Assembly: GCF_000429785.1 (NCBI RefSeq)
Contig: NZ_KE386953.1
Location: 1 to 64,000, forward strand
Source of the DNA: Chitinibacter tainanensis DSM 15459
GTDB taxonomy: Bacteria > Pseudomonadota > Gammaproteobacteria > Burkholderiales > Chitinibacteraceae
DNA: 64,000 nucleotides
Direction: 5' to 3'
Made by a program: the position numbers and the translations under genes. The notes beneath the pieces are model-generated. The model did not search any database and was not told where the DNA came from. It saw only the letters and a program-made list of their open reading frames with translations. The number at the start of each line of letters is the position of its first letter. Position 1 is the stretch's first letter. This document shows, piece by piece, positions 10,758-19,641 of this stretch.

Positions 10758-11647
10758 TGCCGGCGCACCTTATCCACTGCCTCACACATGGCGCGGGTGC
10801 CATCCACCAGCCGCGGCCCCATGCGGTTCACGCTGTCTTTGGGCAAGACGTAAAACTGTTTGTTTTGCGTGGCTTTCAGGTTTTTCCACTGCTGCCACGG
10901 CGCCAGCCAATCGATTTTCATGCCCGGCTCGCCGCTGGTCATAATGGCTTCGGGGTTGGCGGCCAGCACAGCTTCTACATCAACTTTCGGGGTTAAATCC
11001 GGCAAGTGGCCAAACACATTGACCGCGCCACAAATGCGCATGGCATCGGAGATAATCTGCGTGTTATTGATGGTCATGAGCGGGCGATCCCAGATCTGGT
11101 AAAACACCCGCACCGGTTTGCGACCGGCATAGGTTTTTTGCAGCTCGGCCAGCTGATCGCGATAGCGTTTGGCTGCTTGCGCTGCACCGGCCTGCTGACC
11201 GGTCAGCACGCCCAAGCGCTCCAGCACGGTGGGCACATCGCCCAGTTTTTTCGAAAAGGTCAGAAACACCGGAACGCCCAACGCCTTTACCTGCGCCAGA
11301 TGCCGCTCAGGGTTGCCCGTGGCCCAGCCCACGATCAGATCGGGCTGCAAAGCACGGATACGCTCCAGATCAAAACCGTTGTAACCGCCAATGCGCTCAA
11401 TCTGATTGGCTTCGGGCGGGTAATCGCTGTAGCTCACCGCGCCCACAATCAGCTTACCAGCGCCAATCGCAAACAGATCTTCGGTCACATGCGGGGCCAG
11501 GCTGATAATGCGCTTGGCCGGCTGCGCCAAGGTAATGCTGGTACCCAGATCATCTTTCACCGTCAGCGGGGCCGCCATGCTGGCCAGCGCCCATGCACTC
11601 AGGCTCAGGCCCAATACCCAATCACGCAGGTGGCGTTGCAAACTCAT
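10754..11647 (-). CDS. btuF: periplasmic vitamin B12-binding protein
   Basis: A 297-residue class III binding protein. A signal peptide covers residues 1-26 (likely cut after MAA). It is followed by the TroA/BtuF fold with KRIISLAPHVTEDLFAIGAG and the long backbone helix region. It captures corrinoids in the periplasm for BtuCD. The start overlaps the cobB stop (ATGA at 11647-11644). Compare the second BtuF-like protein at 14295, which lacks a signal peptide. Confidence 0.87.
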   Translation of the reverse strand: MSLQRHLRDWVLGLSLSAWALASMAAPLTVKDDLGTSITLAQPAKRIISLAPHVTEDLFAIGAGKLIVGAVSYSDYPPEANQIERIGGYNGFDLERIRALQPDLIVGWATGNPERHLAQVKALGVPVFLTFSKKLGDVPTVLERLGVLTGQQAGAAQAAKRYRDQLAELQKTYAGRKPVRVFYQIWDRPLMTINNTQIISDAMRICGAVNVFGHLPDLTPKVDVEAVLAANPEAIMTSGEPGMKIDWLAPWQQWKNLKATQNKQFYVLPKDSVNRMGPRLVDGTRAMCEAVDKVRRQ

Positions 11648-12924
11648 ACTTGTGCTCCAAACAATGCGGCCGTGCCTACCGGATTAGCGGCAAACCAGAC
11701 ATGCAAATAACTTGCCCGCAAATACCCATGCCGGTATACCGCCTCACCGCTAGATCCTAAGCGGCATGGCGTAGCATACCCCTCGGGGGTGAGCGTGGTT
11801 TGCAGGGTGGAATAATGAAAGGTGTGCCCGCGCAGCGCGCCAGAACCCAGATCGATCTGCTGCGCGCCCAGCGCCGCCAGCCGCGTTTGCATTTGCCCTT
11901 GCGCTGGCAGCAGCCCCCACATCGGCTGCTCTTGCCCATCGCTCAGCGTCAGCGCTTCGGCCAGCGCCAGCATCCCACCACATTCGGCCCAGATCGGCCG
12001 GCCCACGGCCAGATGCGCCGCTAAATCCGCTGCGATGCTGGGGTGAGCTGCGAGCGCCTGCGCATGCAGCTCGGGATACCCGCCCGGCAGCCACACAGCA
12101 TCACACGCGGGCAAAGCCTCGTGCGCCAGCGGTGAGAACGTCACCACCTCGGCGCCCAGCGCACGCAGGCAGGCCAGATTGGCCGGATAAATAAAGCAAA
12201 AGGCCGCATCCTGCGCCACCGCAATCCGCCGCCCTGCCAGCAAGGGCGGGATCGGCGCGGCCGCCAGTGCGCTCAGTGCAGTCGGCGCGGGCAACTGGGC
12301 AATCGGCTGGCTGGCCAGCATATCGGCCAGTTGATCCAGCCGCGCCGGCAAATCGGCCACTTCATGTGGCTGTACAATGCCCAGATGCCGCTCAGGCAGA
12401 GGCTCGCCCCGCCCCACCCAGCCTTGCCACTGCGCCGCCGGGCAGGCTTCTTGCAACATTTGCGCATGCCGCTCGCCGGCCACTTTATTGGCTAGCACCC
12501 CATAAAACGGCAAATCCGCGCGGTAATGCGCCAAGCCAAACGCCAGCGCGCCAAAAGTTTGCGCCATCGCGCCGGCATCAATCACCGCAAGCACTGGCAA
12601 GCCAAATTTCACCGCCAAATCAGCGGTGCTCGGTTCGCCATCAAACAGGCCCATCACCGACTCGATCAACACTACATCGTAATCGCGCGCGGCTTCAGCC
12701 AGCATCTGGCGGCACAAATCCTCACCCACCAGCCACAAATCCAGATTATCCACCGGCGCGCCGCTGGCAAACCCCAGCAGCAATGGGTCAAGAAAATCCG
12801 GCCCGCATTTGAACACCTTCACGCGCTTGCCTTGCCGACGATACAGCCAGGCCAAGCCGGCAGTAATCGTGGTTTTGCCTGAGCCCGATGAAGGCGCGGC
12901 GATCAGTAATACAGCGGCACTCAT
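11644..12924 (-). CDS. cobB: cobyrinic acid a,c-diamide synthase
   Basis: A 426-residue ATP- and glutamine-dependent amidase that converts cobyrinic (or hydrogenobyrinic) acid to the a,c-diamide in the cytoplasm. The N-terminal dethiobiotin-synthetase-like domain has the P-loop APSSGSGKTT at residues 10-19. The C-terminal type I glutamine amidotransferase domain has the nucleophile in WAECGGML. In organisms with the aerobic pathway it acts before cobalt insertion, in the anaerobic pathway after it (as CbiA). The window does not show which route operates. Confidence 0.9.
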   Translation of the reverse strand: MSAAVLLIAAPSSGSGKTTITAGLAWLYRRQGKRVKVFKCGPDFLDPLLLGFASGAPVDNLDLWLVGEDLCRQMLAEAARDYDVVLIESVMGLFDGEPSTADLAVKFGLPVLAVIDAGAMAQTFGALAFGLAHYRADLPFYGVLANKVAGERHAQMLQEACPAAQWQGWVGRGEPLPERHLGIVQPHEVADLPARLDQLADMLASQPIAQLPAPTALSALAAAPIPPLLAGRRIAVAQDAAFCFIYPANLACLRALGAEVVTFSPLAHEALPACDAVWLPGGYPELHAQALAAHPSIAADLAAHLAVGRPIWAECGGMLALAEALTLSDGQEQPMWGLLPAQGQMQTRLAALGAQQIDLGSGALRGHTFHYSTLQTTLTPEGYATPCRLGSSGEAVYRHGYLRASYLHVWFAANPVGTAALFGAQV

Positions 12925-12942
12925 AGCAGCGCACCTTGTGAT

Positions 12943-13392
12943 TTAGTCATGGATTACATAATTCCCGCGAAAGTGCACCGCCACACCCTGCGCGGTGACA
13001 ATCTGCACCACGAGCTCAATCCGCCCACGCCCTTTGCGGCTAAATAGCTTGAGGCAGCGCTCAAACTCGGCATCGCTCGTCAATTCGCAGCGCGCATTGA
13101 TGGTTTCAACCACTGGCAGCAGGTAGTCAATCTGCGCATCCTGGATCACGATATGCGCGTGCAGGCCGGCGGCGTGCAGACGGGCAAAGACCATGCTCCA
13201 GCCGGCCAATACCGCCACTGCATACAGGCTGCCGCCGAATGCCGTGCATTTGTGGTTGATATTGGGCGCCAGCGGCGCGGCGAGCTCAATGAGGTGCGGG
13301 TCGGCGCTGCTGACACTCAGGCCAATCTCGCGGGTGAGCGGAATTTCCTCATGCAGCGTGCGCGCCAGTAGCGTGGGCAGATTGTCACTCAT
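12943..13392 (-). CDS. hotdog-fold thioesterase of the YiiD C-terminal family
   Basis: A 149-residue protein resembling the thioesterase domain found at the C-terminus of E. coli YiiD. Visible features are [22 protein letters not shown], the hotdog helix region, and the [10 protein letters not shown] strand. The substrate is unknown. It begins with an ATGA overlap on the preceding VF530-family gene and sits between cobO and cobB, so it is probably transcribed with the B12 genes. No link between such thioesterases and B12 is established. Confidence 0.7.
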   Translation of the reverse strand: MSDNLPTLLARTLHEEIPLTREIGLSVSSADPHLIELAAPLAPNINHKCTAFGGSLYAVAVLAGWSMVFARLHAAGLHAHIVIQDAQIDYLLPVVETINARCELTSDAEFERCLKLFSRKGRGRIELVVQIVTAQGVAVHFRGNYVIHD

Positions 13393-13640
13393 GCGCGGCC
13401 ATCATCTTGGCTACGCAGGGCCAGATCGAGCGCCTCGACCTGCGCGCGCGCCCACGGCGTGCGGCGCAGAAATTTCAGGCTGGATTTGATCGAGGGCTCA
13501 TTGTAAAAGCACTGAATCGGGATCCGCCGCGCCAGCTCTTTCCAGCCGTAATAGGCCACCAGATCGTTGAGCATGGTTTCCAGCGTAATACCGTGCTGCG
13601 GGTTATTTTTCTGGCCACCGGCCGGGGTTTGGGCAGTCAT
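13389..13640 (-). CDS. VF530 family (DUF2132) small DNA-binding-like protein
   Basis: An 83-residue protein with the family core: [20 protein letters not shown], then [22 protein letters not shown]. The Vibrio VF530 structure was described as DNA-binding-like; the role is unknown. The ATG at 13640 has AGGAG at correct spacing. An earlier in-frame ATG at 13682 is possible, while the full frame to 13778 would run into cobO. Its end overlaps the thioesterase start by four bases. Its place inside the B12 unit is odd. Confidence 0.75.
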   Translation of the reverse strand: MTAQTPAGGQKNNPQHGITLETMLNDLVAYYGWKELARRIPIQCFYNEPSIKSSLKFLRRTPWARAQVEALDLALRSQDDGRA

Positions 13641-13695
13641 GGGCGCTCCTGACGAAAGTTCGGGCAAGGCATGATTAGCCATACCCCCATTGGGT

Positions 13696-14298
13696 TTACC
13701 ATTCCAAGCCTTTTTGCGCCTTAATCCCAGCGCGATACGCATGCTTTTCGTCTTGCAGCTCGGTAATGGTATCGGCAATCTCGCGCAATTCGGCCACTGC
13801 GGCGCGGCCGGTTACCACCACGTGTTGCATCTCGGGGCGCGATTCCAGATCGCGAATCACCTTGGCTTTATCCAGATAGCCATACGAGAGGCAGTAAGTC
13901 AGCTCATCGAGCACCACCACGTCGTAGCTTGGGTCGTTCAGCATTTGCGCGGCCAGCGCCCAGGCTTCTTCGGAGCGGGCTTGGTCGGCGGCAAAATTCT
14001 GGGTTTCCCAGGTAAAGCCATCGCCCATCACATGCCAATCGCAATGTTTGCCCAAAAAGGCTTCTTCGCCGGTGTCGGTGCGGTTTTTGATAAATTGCAC
14101 AACGCCCACTTTCATGCCGTGGCCAATCGCGCGCGCCACCATGCCAAAAGCCGAGGATGATTTACCTTTGCCATTGCCGGTGAGCAAAATCAGAATGCCG
14201 GTGTCGAGATTGGCTTCGGCAATATGCGCATCGATAATGGCTTTTTTACGGGCCATGCGCGCGGCGTGGCGCGCTTCGCGGGTAATGTCTTGGCTCAT
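13696..14298 (-). CDS. cobO: cob(I)yrinic acid a,c-diamide adenosyltransferase
   Basis: A 200-residue CobA/CobO/BtuR-type enzyme that transfers the adenosyl group of ATP to Co(I) corrinoids. The P-loop [10 protein letters not shown] is at residues 41-50, followed by [11 protein letters not shown] and the [13 protein letters not shown] segment. The start at 14298 gives the usual N-terminus ([15 protein letters not shown]) and overlaps the previous stop as ATGA. The frame extends 63 codons further upstream into that gene, which is not credible coding. Confidence 0.93.
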   Translation of the reverse strand: MSQDITREARHAARMARKKAIIDAHIAEANLDTGILILLTGNGKGKSSSAFGMVARAIGHGMKVGVVQFIKNRTDTGEEAFLGKHCDWHVMGDGFTWETQNFAADQARSEEAWALAAQMLNDPSYDVVVLDELTYCLSYGYLDKAKVIRDLESRPEMQHVVVTGRAAVAELREIADTITELQDEKHAYRAGIKAQKGLEW

Positions 14299-15176
14299 GC
14301 AGCAGGCTCCAGGGCAACAGCAGTAATCAGGGTTTGTAATTGCGGCAGGCCGCGCGTAATCGCGGTAATACCGGGCACCAGCAAATCGTGGCTGGCTATT
14401 TCGTGTACTTGTTGGCGCGCCAGCGCCGGCACGGCCGCCCAGCCCGTTCGCGCATACACTTGCGCTGGGTCTAGCGGCTGCCCACACCAGCTGGCGATCA
14501 TCAGTTCGGGCGCGGCGGCGATGACTTCGTCGGCGCTCACCGTGCGATCTTTCGCGACCACCGCGCTTGAGCGGGCGGCAAAAATATCCTCGCCGCCAGC
14601 GATCTCGATCAGCTCGGAGACCCAGCGGATGCCACTATACAGCGGGCTATGCCATTCTTCGAAATACACTCGCGGCCGGCGCGGCAAGGCGGCGGCCTGC
14701 GCTCGGGCGGCGGCGATCGTCGAGTTCAGCTCAGCAATCAGTGCGTGCGCCTGCGGCTGGCAATCCAGCAGCCGGCCCAAGGTGGCAATCATGCCCAAAA
14801 TACCGGCGATGCTGCGCTGATTGAAAAAATGCACTTCCAGCCCAGCCTGAATGCACTCTTTCACAATTTCGCCCTGCAGGCCGGAATACGCCAGCACCAG
14901 ATCGGGCTGCACGGCAAAAATCTTTTCCGCCTTGGCGGTTGAAAAGCCGCTGATGATCGGGTGTAGCTTGGTTACCCCAGCCGGGTGGCGGGCAAAGGCG
15001 GTAATGCCGGCGATGCGGTGCGCTTGGCCCAAGGCATGCAGCACTTCCACAGTTTCGCTGCTTAGGCAGGCGATGCGCTGCGGGCCGGCGCTGCCACAGG
15101 TGGCGGGCGCGGCAATCTCGGCTGGCGCAAGCTGGAGGTCGGCGGGCTGGGCCGGTGCGGTAGTCACATCATTCAT
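14295..15176 (-). CDS. BtuF-like cobalamin-binding protein without signal peptide
   Basis: A 293-residue protein of the BtuF/TroA substrate-binding fold (RIACLSSETVEVLHALGQ, IAGITAFARHP, the binding-cleft segment YFEEWHSPLYSGIRWVSEL). Unlike the btuF product at 10754, its first 30 residues are Ala/Pro-rich with no hydrophobic core and no lipobox, so it looks cytoplasmic as annotated. It could be a cytosolic corrinoid carrier for the neighbouring adenosyltransferase CobO, to which it is coupled by ATGA, or a divergent periplasmic protein with a misread start. No better upstream start is visible before the cobD stop at 15186. Confidence 0.72.
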   Translation of the reverse strand: MNDVTTAPAQPADLQLAPAEIAAPATCGSAGPQRIACLSSETVEVLHALGQAHRIAGITAFARHPAGVTKLHPIISGFSTAKAEKIFAVQPDLVLAYSGLQGEIVKECIQAGLEVHFFNQRSIAGILGMIATLGRLLDCQPQAHALIAELNSTIAAARAQAAALPRRPRVYFEEWHSPLYSGIRWVSELIEIAGGEDIFAARSSAVVAKDRTVSADEVIAAAPELMIASWCGQPLDPAQVYARTGWAAVPALARQQVHEIASHDLLVPGITAITRGLPQLQTLITAVALEPAA

Positions 15177-15185
15177 GCGGTTTCC

Positions 15186-16256
15186 TTAATGGGGGTCGGC
15201 AGGGCCGATTTGCGCTTGCGCCGCGGCGAGGCGGCTGGCAAAGCGGGCACGGTCGGCCTCGGCCACCGGGCCAAAGCGCAGCGCGCTGGCACCAGCATCG
15301 GGGGTATTGAATACGCGGGCATAGATTTTCTGGCTTGCCAGCGCATACCCCCACTGATCAATTGCATCGGCACTCACCGGGCAATACTGCAAGAGCGGAT
15401 GGCTGGCCGCAACGATGAGGCCATGCGCTTGCAAAGTCTGGCTTAGCCAGGCCTGATCGGCCTGCAGCCGCGCCAGTTGCGCCTGCTGCCAGTCGCGATC
15501 TTGCCAGGCCAGCTGCGCCGCCCACAGCGCGGGGCCGCTCACCGCCCACGGCCCTAGCCATTGCGCCAGCGCGGTGCGGATAGCCGCCGGCGCGTACACC
15601 ATGCCCAGCCGCAAACCGGCTAGGCCAAAAAATTTCCCCACCGAGCGCAGTACAATCAGCCCCGGCTGCTCGCCTGCGGTCAGCAAGCTAGTTTGGCTAC
15701 CTGCCAGTGCGGGCGCGTCGATAAAGGCTTCATCCACCACCAGCCAACCACCGCGCGCTGCCAGCTGCGCCGCCCAATCTAAGAGCGTGGCGCTCGGCCA
15801 GCTGCGGGCATCGGGGTTATTCGGGTTCACCAGCACCAAGACATCCAGCGTGGGGATGGCCGCCGCAATCGCATCCGCCGCCAGCACACTCACCTGATGC
15901 CCGCCCAGCTGCCAGCGCCAGCCATGCTCGGCATACGCGCCGCGCAGCACCCCGACCCGGGCGCGCCCGCAGGTCTGCAGCCGCACAATCGGCAAGCCGG
16001 AAATCGCGGCCTGGCTGCCCGCCACCGGCAGGCCATCGGCCGCACCGTAATAGGTGGCCGCCGCGGCGTGAAAATCAGCATCCGGGTGGGCCAGATGCTG
16101 CACCACCGCCGCCGGCAGTGGTGGCAATGGGTAGCTATATGGCGCAATGCCGGTCGAGCAATCGATCCAGTCGGCCCGGCTACCGCCAAAATTCGCCATG
16201 ATGGTGGCCAGATTGCCACCGTGGCGCGGGGGCTGGCCCGTGAGTAATTGCGACAT
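15186..16256 (-). CDS. cobD: threonine-phosphate decarboxylase
   Basis: A 356-residue fold-type I PLP enzyme that decarboxylates L-threonine phosphate to (R)-1-amino-2-propanol phosphate, the linker of the B12 nucleotide loop. The N-terminal HGGNL motif and the PLP lysine region LRSVGKFFGLAGLRLGM support it, as does NPNNPDA in the cofactor pocket. The gene is called cobC in the Pseudomonas naming. CbiB, encoded just upstream in the operon, uses the product. The similar HisC was considered, but HGGNL and the neighbours favour CobD. Confidence 0.88.
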   Translation of the reverse strand: MSQLLTGQPPRHGGNLATIMANFGGSRADWIDCSTGIAPYSYPLPPLPAAVVQHLAHPDADFHAAAATYYGAADGLPVAGSQAAISGLPIVRLQTCGRARVGVLRGAYAEHGWRWQLGGHQVSVLAADAIAAAIPTLDVLVLVNPNNPDARSWPSATLLDWAAQLAARGGWLVVDEAFIDAPALAGSQTSLLTAGEQPGLIVLRSVGKFFGLAGLRLGMVYAPAAIRTALAQWLGPWAVSGPALWAAQLAWQDRDWQQAQLARLQADQAWLSQTLQAHGLIVAASHPLLQYCPVSADAIDQWGYALASQKIYARVFNTPDAGASALRFGPVAEADRARFASRLAAAQAQIGPADPH

Positions 16257-16287
16257 TAGTTGTATTTCCGCGCAGGGTTAAACAGCT

Positions 16288-17271
16288 TCATCTCCACCAC
16301 CACTGCAGCACCAGCAACAGCACCGCCAGTGCCAGTTGCAAGGCAAAACAGCGTTGCACCAGCCACAGCGCGCGTCGCACATCGGCGGCCTGCGGCACCC
16401 GGCCGGCACCCAGGATGGGGCGCTCTTCCAGCCGCCCATGATAAACCGCCGGCCCGCCCAAGGCGACGCCCAGCGCACCGGCGCCACTGGCCATCACCGG
16501 CCCGGCATTCGGGCTATCCCACTCTGGGGCTTGGCGCCACCAGCAATGTAGCGCCAGCCGGGTTTGGCCCAGCAGCGCGTAGCTCAGCGCGGTAAGGCGG
16601 GCGGGAATAACATTCAGTACATCATCCAGCCGCGCCGCCACGCGGCCAAATTGATTTAAGCGTGGCGTGCGATAGCCCCACATTGCATCCAGGGTATTAG
16701 CTAGCCGGTGCAATAGCGCGCCCGGCCCGCCCAGCAAAATAAACCAGCACAGGCTGGCAAACACAGCATCGGCGCCGTTCTCCAGCGTGGATTCAATCGC
16801 GCCGCGAGCAATGGCCGGATGTTCCAGCGCAGCACAATCGCGGCTGACAATCCGCTGCAAAGCCGCCCGCGCTGCGGGTAAATCGCGCGCCTGCAGCGGC
16901 CACCAGATGGCGATCACATGCTCATGCAGGCTGCGGGCGCCCAGCGCAAACCACAGCAAGAACCCATGCCCCAGCACCGCCGCCACGCTACTCGCCCAGT
17001 GGCTGGCGCTCAGGGGCATGGTCTGGGCTTGAGTCTGTAACAGCCCTAAGCCAGCCGCAAATACCCCTGCAGGTATCACCACCAAAATCAAAACACATAA
17101 GCCCCCCCGGGCAATACCCATCCTGCCGGTATTGCACCGCTGCTCCAGCCACTGCGCCAGACGGCCAAAGCCGACCAGCGGGTGCCAGCGCCGGGGCTCA
17201 CCCCACAGCGCCTCCAGCACTAGCGCAAGCCACAAGGCCGGCAGCAGTAATTGGGGGGCAAACCACAGCAT
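16288..17271 (-). CDS. cbiB: adenosylcobinamide-phosphate synthase
   Basis: A 327-residue inner-membrane protein (CobD in the Pseudomonas naming) that attaches the aminopropanol (phosphate) arm to adenosylcobyric acid. It has several hydrophobic segments and the family patterns GEPRRWHPLVGFG, RIVSRDCAALEHPAIARGAIES and MWGYRTPRLNQFGRVAARLDD. The start lies three bases after the btuB stop. A perfect palindrome (17111-17135) sits inside its 5' third and encodes the GRMGIARGG loop. Confidence 0.9.
   Translation of the reverse strand: MLWFAPQLLLPALWLALVLEALWGEPRRWHPLVGFGRLAQWLEQRCNTGRMGIARGGLCVLILVVIPAGVFAAGLGLLQTQAQTMPLSASHWASSVAAVLGHGFLLWFALGARSLHEHVIAIWWPLQARDLPAARAALQRIVSRDCAALEHPAIARGAIESTLENGADAVFASLCWFILLGGPGALLHRLANTLDAMWGYRTPRLNQFGRVAARLDDVLNVIPARLTALSYALLGQTRLALHCWWRQAPEWDSPNAGPVMASGAGALGVALGGPAVYHGRLEERPILGAGRVPQAADVRRALWLVQRCFALQLALAVLLLVLQWWWR
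17111..17135. repeat. GCAATACC palindrome inside cbiB
   Basis: GCAATACC (17111-17118) and GGTATTGC (17128-17135) form a perfect 8-bp inverted repeat around nine bases, within coding sequence. A related ATACC/GGTAT pair lies 50 bases away at 17061-17076. The same arms recur at 54601 and, slightly varied, at 19125 and 23690. Confidence 0.7.
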
Positions 17272-17274
17272 GGC

Positions 17275-19113
17275 TTACTTTTGCGGCGCCCAGCGCAGCG
17301 TCAGCATGCCATTCAGGCCCAGCGTGCCGTAGTCGTAAACCTGGGTGTAATCGCGATCAAACAGATTATTTACCCGGGCATTCACGCTCCAGTCTTTGCT
17401 CAGCTGGTAATCGGCGCTCAGATTCACCACGCCATAGCCCGCCAGTGTCACGCGGCCAACGCCATAGATGTCGTCATAGCGTTTGCTCTGGCCCTGCACT
17501 TCCGCACGCAGCTGCCAGCCATCGGCGGCATAGCCGGCATAGGCCAAAGCACTGTGCTTGGCGCGGCGCGCCAATTGCTGATCTTTTTGCAGATCTTTGG
17601 CATCAAGGTAGTCGTAGCTCACGCCCGCCAGCCAGTTGCCGCTCTGCCAATCGCTGGTGAACGTAATCCCCTGCAGGCGCACGCGCTCGACATTGCTGAC
17701 GGTATTGGTGCGGGTCAGGATGAAGTTTTTCACTGTATTGCGATAGCCCGTCAGGCTCAGCTGCAGCGCGTCGCCACGATAGCGGGTAAAGAGCTCGCCA
17801 CCGGCTGATTCTTGCGGTTTCAGATGCGGATTACCGTAATTGGGGAAATACAGATCGTTAAAGGTCGGTGCTTTGTAGGCGGTACCGTAGCTACCACCCA
17901 GTTGCCATTGCTCGTTCAGCTGATAGCTCGCGCCCGCGCTGCCGGTGGTTTGGCGGCCAAATTGCGAGTTATCGTCGCTGCGCAGATTACCCTGCAGGCT
18001 CAGCGCGCCCAGCTTGGCCAGATAGCCACCCAAGAAACTATTAATGCGGCGCTGGTCTACATCGTATTTGGTGGTGCCAGAGACTTCCTGATTCAGCGTC
18101 TCGGCGCCCAAGGTGGCCGTGCCCGGGCCGACTTGAATATCATTGAGCCAGCTTATTTGAGTTTGCTGGGTTTTAAACTGGCTTCGCTCTTTGGCCGCAG
18201 TCGCGGCCGGCGCATAGGTGTAACTATTGTCAAGGCTTTGGCCCACTTGCAGGCGGCTATGCCAACGCTCGGTAAATTGATTGCTGCTGTACACCTGCAG
18301 CGCGCCGCTGGTGCTTTGATCGCGATAATCGTAAACCTTCGGCGCGTAGGCGTTGTCGTAATGGCTTTCGCTGTCGGCCACCAGCAGGCTCGCGCCCAGC
18401 TCATGGCCAGTGGCCAGCTGATGGCTCAGGCTCAACGAGCCGCTGGTATTTTCATAGCCATCGGCATCGCTGTTGTACTTGGCGTATTTAGGCAGCACCA
18501 GCGCGCTAATGCCGTCGGTTTTGTAATGGCTCACGCTGGCGGCATAGCGGGTTGTAGCCGTGCCGCCACTCAGGCTGGCGCTGGCTTGCAGGCTGTCTTG
18601 CGTGCCCATGCCTAAGCTAATGGCCGGCTGCATGCCGGCTTGGCCGCGCTTGGTAAAGATCTGGATGACCCCGCCAATGGCATCAGCGCCATACAGGCTG
18701 GCCGCAGGGCCACGCAGGATTTCGATGCGCTCAATCTGCGCCAGCGGAAGATTCTGCAGCGCAGCCGTGCCGGTGGTGGCCGAACCCACGCGCACCCCAT
18801 CAATCAGCACAATACTTTGATTGGTATTGGCACCGCGGATAAACAGATTCATCGCTTTGCCCGGGCCACCATTGCTGGCGGTTTGAATGCCGGGCTGGCG
18901 CGCCAGCACTTCAGGCAGGCTACTCTGGCCTTCGCGGGCCAGCTCGGCCGCGGTCAGGATAGTCACATCACCGATGACTTCGCGCTCGGGCTGGGCAATG
19001 CGCGATGCGGTAACCACGATCTCTTCAAGCGGCTCGGCGGTGTTTGCGGCCTGAGCCAGCAGCGGAAAAGTCGATAAAACTACGAGGTATAACTGGGAAA
19101 GACGCGTATTCAT
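17275..19113 (-). CDS. btuB: TonB-dependent vitamin B12 receptor
   Basis: A 612-residue outer-membrane receptor. A signal peptide ends near AAQAAN at about residue 23. A TonB box (EEIVVTASR) follows, then a plug domain (about 40-150, with RIEILRGPAASLYGADAIGG) and a 22-strand barrel ending in an aromatic strand, TLRWAPQK. It imports cobalamin with energy from TonB/ExbBD. The ATG at 19113 is preceded by GGAGG; an upstream in-frame start at 19170 would add 19 residues before the signal peptide. It is the first gene behind the cobalamin riboswitch. Confidence 0.93.
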   Translation of the reverse strand: MNTRLSQLYLVVLSTFPLLAQAANTAEPLEEIVVTASRIAQPEREVIGDVTILTAAELAREGQSSLPEVLARQPGIQTASNGGPGKAMNLFIRGANTNQSIVLIDGVRVGSATTGTAALQNLPLAQIERIEILRGPAASLYGADAIGGVIQIFTKRGQAGMQPAISLGMGTQDSLQASASLSGGTATTRYAASVSHYKTDGISALVLPKYAKYNSDADGYENTSGSLSLSHQLATGHELGASLLVADSESHYDNAYAPKVYDYRDQSTSGALQVYSSNQFTERWHSRLQVGQSLDNSYTYAPAATAAKERSQFKTQQTQISWLNDIQVGPGTATLGAETLNQEVSGTTKYDVDQRRINSFLGGYLAKLGALSLQGNLRSDDNSQFGRQTTGSAGASYQLNEQWQLGGSYGTAYKAPTFNDLYFPNYGNPHLKPQESAGGELFTRYRGDALQLSLTGYRNTVKNFILTRTNTVSNVERVRLQGITFTSDWQSGNWLAGVSYDYLDAKDLQKDQQLARRAKHSALAYAGYAADGWQLRAEVQGQSKRYDDIYGVGRVTLAGYGVVNLSADYQLSKDWSVNARVNNLFDRDYTQVYDYGTLGLNGMLTLRWAPQK

Positions 19114-19124
19114 TAGGGCCTCCG

Positions 19125-19147
19125 GCAATACACCCACAGTGTATTGC
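19125..19147. repeat. GCAATACAC palindrome next to the btuB ribosome site
   Basis: GCAATACAC (19125-19133) and GTGTATTGC (19139-19147) form a perfect 9-bp stem with a five-base loop, one base upstream of the GGAGG that serves btuB. It may belong to the same dispersed palindrome family as the one in cbiB, or may shape the btuB translation start region as the end of the riboswitch expression platform. Confidence 0.65.
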
Positions 19148-19235
19148 TGTTTAAAACCGACAGAGGCCACGCGTTAGCCGGATCGAACGATCCTGAGTTC
19201 ACGCGCGCGGGCACCCTGCCGTGCGTTTCGCTGCG

Positions 19236-19436
19236 CCAATGCGCAGCCACCGAGGCCGGTATCCGGACTGATCAGTGACCCACTTGCGGGCCGATCGGTC
19301 GCCTTCCCATTCGCGATGCGAACAGTGGCTGCGCGGGGCGCATGACCGACTACACTGATTTACCGTTGCAGGGGCAGTACAGGCTTTTCACCTGTTTCCC
19401 GTTTAAAGGCGGGCAGCGATTGCTGCGCGCCTCACC
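19236..19436 (-). promoter_or_regulatory. cobalamin (AdoCbl) riboswitch
   Basis: On the minus strand the conserved core is clear. GGGAAACAGGTGAAAAGCCT followed by CTGCCCCTGCAACGGTAAAT is the P5/P6 core, a GCCACTG element comes next, and AGTCCGGATACCGGCCT (19253-19269) is the B12 box. It precedes btuB by about 120 bases and should repress the operon when adenosylcobalamin is plentiful. No terminator with a T-run lies between the aptamer and btuB, so control of translation is more likely. A possible -10 (TACAAT, 19450-19455 on the minus strand) lies just upstream. The remaining bases up to 19641 hold no gene. Confidence 0.95.
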
Positions 19437-19641
19437 TTGGCTGGCGCGCATTGTAGCCCAATCGCCCTGCCATTGCCTGACGCGAATATGACAAAGTCAA
19501 TCGCCAGCGTTTTAGTTTTTATCAATCAACTAGATAGCAAAATACAATCGCCTAAATTTTGGGCAGCCCATTGTCAAGCTCACCCCCGCTGGAATATGAT
19601 CCAGATCAAATTTCAAAGATTACTGAAAATTCAAAACGTTT

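Noticed and set aside
11006-11710. 234-codon open frame opposite btuF
   Set aside because: Antisense to the binding-protein gene, with no domain and no promoter.
17812-18615. 267-codon open frame on the plus strand inside btuB
   Set aside because: It is antisense to the receptor barrel, low in recognisable motifs, and explained by the GC-rich codon pattern of btuB.
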